Shown here: positions 31,370-34,761 of the stretch, in pieces | How the letters are laid out: each line of letters opens with the position of its first letter | Position numbering within the stretch: position 1 is the stretch's first letter | NCBI RefSeq assembly: GCF_002914525.1 | Contig: NZ_LODW01000073.1 | Location: forward strand, 1 to 34,761 | Length of the DNA: 34,761 nt | Direction: 5' to 3' | Source of the DNA: Rhizobium hidalgonense | Lineage (GTDB): Bacteria; Pseudomonadota; Alphaproteobacteria; Rhizobiales; Rhizobiaceae | Translations under genes and position numbers: made by a program | The notes under the pieces: generated by a model | The model's input: only the letters and a program-made list of their open reading frames with translations | What the model was told of the DNA's origin: nothing | Database searches by the model: none

Positions 31370-31805
31370 GATTGACGATCAGATCCTCTGTGTCCTCGGC
31401 CAGCGCGTCGAGGCTTTTCTGGCGAGCATCGAGCTTGGCCTTGAGCGAGAGAACATCCTTCAACTTGGCTCGGCGGTGCTTGCCGACATAGCGGAAGGGC
31501 AGATCGCCGCGATCCATGCGCAGCACCACGAGAGGACGTGAGATGCCGAGGATGGTGGAGGCGTCGGTCGGGCTCAATTCCTGATCTTCCGTGAGCACGG
31601 CAACACGCTTGCCGCGCAACAGATGATCGAGGAGTGCTTCGACAGGCGCGAGAGCCGAGGCTGGGAGAGAAAGGGTTTGAAGTTGTCCACTTTCACGGCG
31701 AATCCGTAGTTCCAGTTGGTCGCCCTCCGCCAGATTTGGCATAGGCGCGACGGCCTTGCGGTCGCGATCCGACAATTTGGTAAATTGAAGAACATGGCTG
31801 GTCAT
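31359..31805 (-). CDS. Helix-turn-helix antitoxin (excisionase-type DNA-binding)
   Basis: A 148-residue protein read before the PIN gene. The central helix-turn-helix reads LSPTDASTILGISRPLVVLRM, followed by DRGDLPFRYVGKHRRAKLKD. This is an excisionase/MerR-like DNA-binding module of the kind paired with PIN_3 toxins. The C-terminal helix (LDALAEDTEDLIVNHGL) probably wraps the toxin. I chose the ATG at 31805; an upstream in-frame ATG at 31880 adds 25 residues of unlikely composition (YFSYCSYERLALYTW). The pair probably regulates its own promoter and stabilises the replicon. Confidence 0.82.
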   Translation of the reverse strand: MTSHVLQFTKLSDRDRKAVAPMPNLAEGDQLELRIRRESGQLQTLSLPASALAPVEALLDHLLRGKRVAVLTEDQELSPTDASTILGISRPLVVLRMDRGDLPFRYVGKHRRAKLKDVLSLKAKLDARQKSLDALAEDTEDLIVNHGL

Positions 31806-32317
31806 GGCGAACACCTCTGACCATGTATATAGGGCAAGTCGCTCATAACTGCAATAACTGAAATATCCTCCGCTTTCCATCTCCGATTTCCGGGTGCCAT
31901 AGGAGCGCGCGGCGAACGAGCTCGACCCGCCAACTTGAAGCGTGGGTTACCGCCAACGGCAAGCGCTCCGCTTCCGATGTGATCGTGCAATGCAAAGGGG
32001 CCGCCTCACCAACTATGCAGAAAAATAGGGCCGCTGGAAAACCAGGGCCCTTTAAGGTGTGAAGGTCAATAACCTCCAGAGGGGAACAGCTGATACGATG
32101 GCACTGGGAGGAAAACCATCGACTGCATCAACTGGAGGCAATATGCTCATATTTTGACCGCTTGGTAAAACATTTTTTGTGCAGTGCAGCTATGCAGAAA
32201 TGGCAGAGAGTTCTCTGGGCCGATTTGACCGGGATATAGCTTCACGCATTCGAGATCGCCCGGGCGATGGCTTCCTTTTAGGGCGCCTACGTCGCTGACC
32301 AAGGAGGCTGGTGTGGA
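31806..32317. other. Intergenic region between antitoxin and DUF1173 genes
   Basis: About 510 bases without a recognisable gene. The first 50 bases (catgtatatagggcaagtcgctcataactgc) probably hold the antitoxin promoter. CTATGCAGAAA occurs twice, near 32011 and 32190. Short frames here have no ribosome sites or family patterns. Confidence 0.45.
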
Positions 32318-33508
32318 TCATGGCAGCCGCGGCATTTCGCCGTCGGCCACACGCCAGATCCACGGCGTCATCTCGGCTCTCGCGGCGATCATCTCATTCA
32401 GTGCAACGTCATAGTCTTCGTCGGCCTTCGTCGGAACGATGAACATGGCGATCGGCGCTGGCTTTGCCTCCGGTAAGGTCACGGAGGCAATCGGCTGGTC
32501 GCGCGAAAGATCGAACCGGAGTCCTTTCACGCTTCTTCGCTTCAGGCTTGAGAGCCGCTCCAGGAGACGCTGTTCATGGATGGTTTCGAACGGGATCCAG
32601 TTCTCGTTGACCACCATCAGCGCCACTTCCTCGACCGAAGCTATCCCCGCTCCCGAAATGCCGAACGTGGCGATGACGATGAGATGAAACCCCTCGTTGG
32701 ATCGCCACAGTTCCAGTTCGGTTTCATATCGGGCATTCAACCGTTTCCACGCACCCTCATCGAGCATGAAGGGGAAAGGCAGGTGGCGCACCAGCATCTT
32801 CTGGCCATCGCGCGCTGAGGAAAATTCCTTTACCTCTCCGACGGTCATCATCAGTTTCCGCGGACCGGGACCGGTTAACTGGGCTCCGGCCAACATCGCT
32901 GCGCGCCTGGCGGAGATCCCTTCCTTGTCCTCCTGATGAAACACTTCCGGCACGAACAGGATGTCGCTAAGCGGACCGCCGCGGACAATCATCTGTCGCG
33001 CTGCGTTCAGCAGGCTGCTGCGGACGCGACCCCAGCCGCGTCTCCCAGCCCACAGCGCCGTCCATTCAGTCAGTTCCCCTGTCTCCCAGAGATAATGGAG
33101 CATGGCCTTGAGCGACAGCTTTTTCGGATCGTTTCGCACCGTTTCCGACGGCTCCGAAGATGAGGCCGAAGCCGATCGGTTCCCTCGTTTCGACAGCGAG
33201 AAATCGAGTTTCAGCACAGCCGCGCCCGTCGCTGCGTCGATCTGGATGGCATTGCCGATCAATGGACCAAGACCCGACAGCTCATATGGCGGTTCATAGG
33301 ATGGGCAGCCGGGATCGTGATCTCGTCCTGAAAGCGGCATCCGTTTGATCAGGAATTGGCCATCCATCCGGGCGATATACATCGGCACCGGCGGTTGCCG
33401 ACACGGGCAAAGTGGCCTGAGCTTCTGTTCGTAAGCGCGTTCGAGCTGCGGCAGAAACTCTGGAGAACTGTCGTCGAACGCCTGGTTGCCGATCAAAAAC
33501 TGTCGCAC
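32318..33508 (-). CDS. DUF1173 family protein of rhizobial plasmids
   Basis: A 396-residue protein of unknown function, common on plasmids of Rhizobiales. The N-terminal part has the likely metal-binding set CPCRQPP (two cysteines) and HDPGCPSY (His and Cys), about 30 residues apart. TVSEV-like middle segments include MLHYLWETGELTEWT and LLNAARQMIV. The C-terminal half has LPFPFMLDEGAWKRLNARYE and MVVNENWIPFETIHEQRLLE. The start is GTG at 33508 because GGGAGG lies six bases upstream; the frame is open to a TTG at 33532, which would overlap that site. It stands alone on its strand between the toxin pair and a broken gene. Confidence 0.8.
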   Translation of the reverse strand: MRQFLIGNQAFDDSSPEFLPQLERAYEQKLRPLCPCRQPPVPMYIARMDGQFLIKRMPLSGRDHDPGCPSYEPPYELSGLGPLIGNAIQIDAATGAAVLKLDFSLSKRGNRSASASSSEPSETVRNDPKKLSLKAMLHYLWETGELTEWTALWAGRRGWGRVRSSLLNAARQMIVRGGPLSDILFVPEVFHQEDKEGISARRAAMLAGAQLTGPGPRKLMMTVGEVKEFSSARDGQKMLVRHLPFPFMLDEGAWKRLNARYETELELWRSNEGFHLIVIATFGISGAGIASVEEVALMVVNENWIPFETIHEQRLLERLSSLKRRSVKGLRFDLSRDQPIASVTLPEAKPAPIAMFIVPTKADEDYDVALNEMIAARAEMTPWIWRVADGEMPRLP

Positions 33509-33779
33509 GTCGTTCCTCCCTTGCCTGGCCAAAGGCTGATCGAGCCGTAAAAGGAAGGCGTAGCATGAGCTTCGCGGACTTTACTAGCGCAAAATAGTTA
33601 GTATGTAAATGTTACGGCCGCTGGGGCCGATTTCAACGCCAAGGCAGGAAAGAAGATACGTGCATTCCAGCCTCCAAAAATTAAAATTAACGATCATGAT
33701 AATTAGAAGTCAACGGTGCGTTGATTAGAAGTCAGCCGGTCAAAATGTAGAGGCTGCGCCAGCATGAAGTGAGTTCTAA
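33509..33779. repeat. Spacer with short repeats, possible insertion-sequence end
   Basis: ATTAGAAGTCA occurs exactly at 33702-33712 and 33724-33734 (22-base period), and a near inverted copy, AGTTCTAAT, is at 33772-33780. Multiple short repeats at the ends are typical of IS21-like elements. The broken toprim gene begins right after the last copy, without its N-terminal part. I infer an old insertion or deletion junction here. No transposase gene is present. Confidence 0.4.
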
Positions 33780-34149
33780 TCGCGTGCTACCCAGCCCTTC
33801 GAGCCGGCCGGCACTGAACCGCCGATCACCTTGCCGCCTTCCGACTGCCCGATGGCTGCCGGCGTCTCTACATCGCAGCTGACGCCGATGCGGCCGGCCG
33901 GCACGTATCGAGGGATTGAGCTACCGCGCCCAGGCGCTGGGGATCCTGCCGCTAGTGCTTGCCCCGGAGTTCGGCGACTTCAACGAGGATCTGCGCCGGC
34001 TCAGTCCGGAACGGCTCATCGCTAATCTCAGGGCGCAGCTCGTTCTGAAACGCTCTGGCCTTTCTGCCCGCATGATCGAGCCGGACGGGGAAGGTGAGGG
34101 CGTGAGGGCCTACAGGATGGCAGGTCTCTGCCGGTCGCCGCACGGGTAG
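33780..34149 (+). pseudogene. Toprim-domain (DUF7146-like) protein, truncated and frameshifted
   Basis: Only the C-terminal toprim part of a plasmid primase-like protein remains. In one frame TADHLAAFRLPDGCRRLYIA leads to ADADAAGRHVSRD, the typical acidic turn of toprim domains, after an in-frame stop at about 33816. A second break at about 33914 moves to another frame, giving LSYRAQALGILPLVLAPEFG, then DFNEDLRRLSPERL and LRAQL, the family's conserved end. One missing base in aggga-ttgagc accounts for the switch. The large N-terminal part with the zinc finger is absent. In rhizobial plasmids this gene usually precedes DUF2493, as here. Confidence 0.65.
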
Positions 34150-34312
34150 GCGCCCGCCCGCGGGCCTGCCGAGAGGCGACCCTTACCATGCGGCGGGCGG
34201 GCCTTCAGCGGGTCGCTCAGGTTTCTTCCCCTGGCTTGGGCCGCGTGCGGCCCGCCATTCCTGGCACAAGCCCCGCCCCGCCTCGTCCCCAACCGACCGT
34301 TTCATCTACGAG
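34150..34312. other. GC-rich spacer before the DUF2493 gene
   Basis: No separate gene. The DUF2493 frame stays open upstream of its ATG, and the last residues before it read PTDRFIYE, which fits the family's N-terminus. The real start may therefore lie a little upstream, perhaps at a non-ATG codon that I cannot fix. Confidence 0.4.
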
Positions 34313-34761
34313 ATGCAGATCTACGGCCATCGCCCCTTCCAGGATGAACCGGACCCGCGTCCGCTGCCGGAGGAGCCGGTCGTCCAGTCGGCGCTGACCG
34401 CCATGTTCGATGCTCTATTCGAAATGCTCGGCGATACCCGCCTGGAGCCCGATCTCGAAGACCTCCTGTGGTCGACGGTCAATCTCTTCCACCGCGCCGG
34501 CGAGCGCATCCAGCGGGAGCTTCAGCGTAATGAGGATAGCCAACGCAACGGTCAGCGCGAGCAGGACGGCTCGGAGGTCAAGAGTGTCGAGTTGGAGCGC
34601 CTCGTTGCCGAAGGCATCACGCTGCTTGAGCGCCGCAATGCCTTCGAGTTCATGCGCGCCTATGCGGGCGACCACTTCGAAGCCAATGCGGCTCGGCATG
34701 GCGGCCGCGGACGGGCTCCAAGGTCAGCCACGCCAACATGACCGCGGCGATGATCGACTCC
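34313..34761 (+). pseudogene. DUF2493 family protein, frameshifted and cut by the window end
   Basis: The N-terminal half of a protein common on rhizobial plasmids, whose C-terminal DUF2493 (SLOG-like nucleotide-binding) domain would lie beyond the window. Recognisable family segments are MQIYGHRPFQDEPDPRPLPE, LEDLLWSTVNLFHRAGERIQ and VKSVELERLVAEGITLLERR. The frame stops at 34739-34741. Another frame continues the family sequence from 34699 with WRPRTGSKVSHANMTAAMIDS. One base lost at about 34688-34690 (aatgc-ggctcgg) explains the break. The whole 3' part is outside the window, so further damage cannot be judged. Confidence 0.7.

Overview
The window looks like part of an accessory replicon, most likely a large conjugative plasmid, of an alphaproteobacterium of the Rhizobium/Agrobacterium group. 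The evidence is a virB-type type IV secretion cluster with an EexN lipoprotein and a TrbM-like protein, the rhizobial plasmid families ArdC, DUF1173, toprim/DUF7146 and DUF2493, an IS630 remnant, and rhizobial-style sugar transport and chemotaxis genes. No rRNA, tRNA, CRISPR, replication or partition genes were seen.

Layout. (1) 1-500: the 3' part of an IS630-family transposase with a frameshift. (2) 600-10401: a catabolic island. A zinc alcohol dehydrogenase and a phosphoglycerate mutase lie on the minus strand. A plus-strand run follows: periplasmic binding protein, double ATPase and two permeases of a sugar-type ABC importer, a second zinc alcohol dehydrogenase, an ABM-fold monooxygenase-like protein and an NDH-2-type NADH dehydrogenase. 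An AraC-family regulator follows at 10697. Three copies of one 16-base sequence, TTGACNGATTGTCNGA, lie in the same orientation upstream of the dehydrogenase, the mutase and the binding protein, so the three units are probably one regulon. (3) 11955-17190: a chemoreceptor and a three-PAS GGDEF-EAL protein. (4) 17191-20149: a decayed stretch with a groEL relic on the minus strand, a frameshifted ardC gene, coding relics and strong inverted repeats. (5) 20150-30747: a divergent winged-helix regulator, then trbM-like, virB1, virB2, virB3, virB4, virB5, eexN, virB6, virB7, virB8, virB9, virB10 and virB11, tightly packed and often overlapping. (6) 30791-31805: a PIN-domain toxin with a helix-turn-helix antitoxin on the minus strand, convergent with virB11. 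(7) 32318-34761: a DUF1173 gene on the minus strand, a short repeat cluster that may be an insertion-sequence end, a truncated and broken toprim-domain gene, and a DUF2493 gene that is frameshifted and runs off the window.

How the parts work together. The catabolic island can be read as import of a small sugar- or polyol-like compound, oxidation by two paralogous NAD-dependent dehydrogenases, and NADH re-oxidation at the quinone pool by NDH-2. The substrate cannot be told from sequence. The T4SS has every mating-channel component from VirB1 to VirB11, but neither the coupling protein nor a relaxase is in the window. Five loci (IS630 transposase, groEL relic, ardC, toprim gene, DUF2493 gene) show small frame-breaking deletions while the catabolic, signalling and virB genes are open. 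This suggests decay of plasmid backbone genes, although sequence error has to be excluded.
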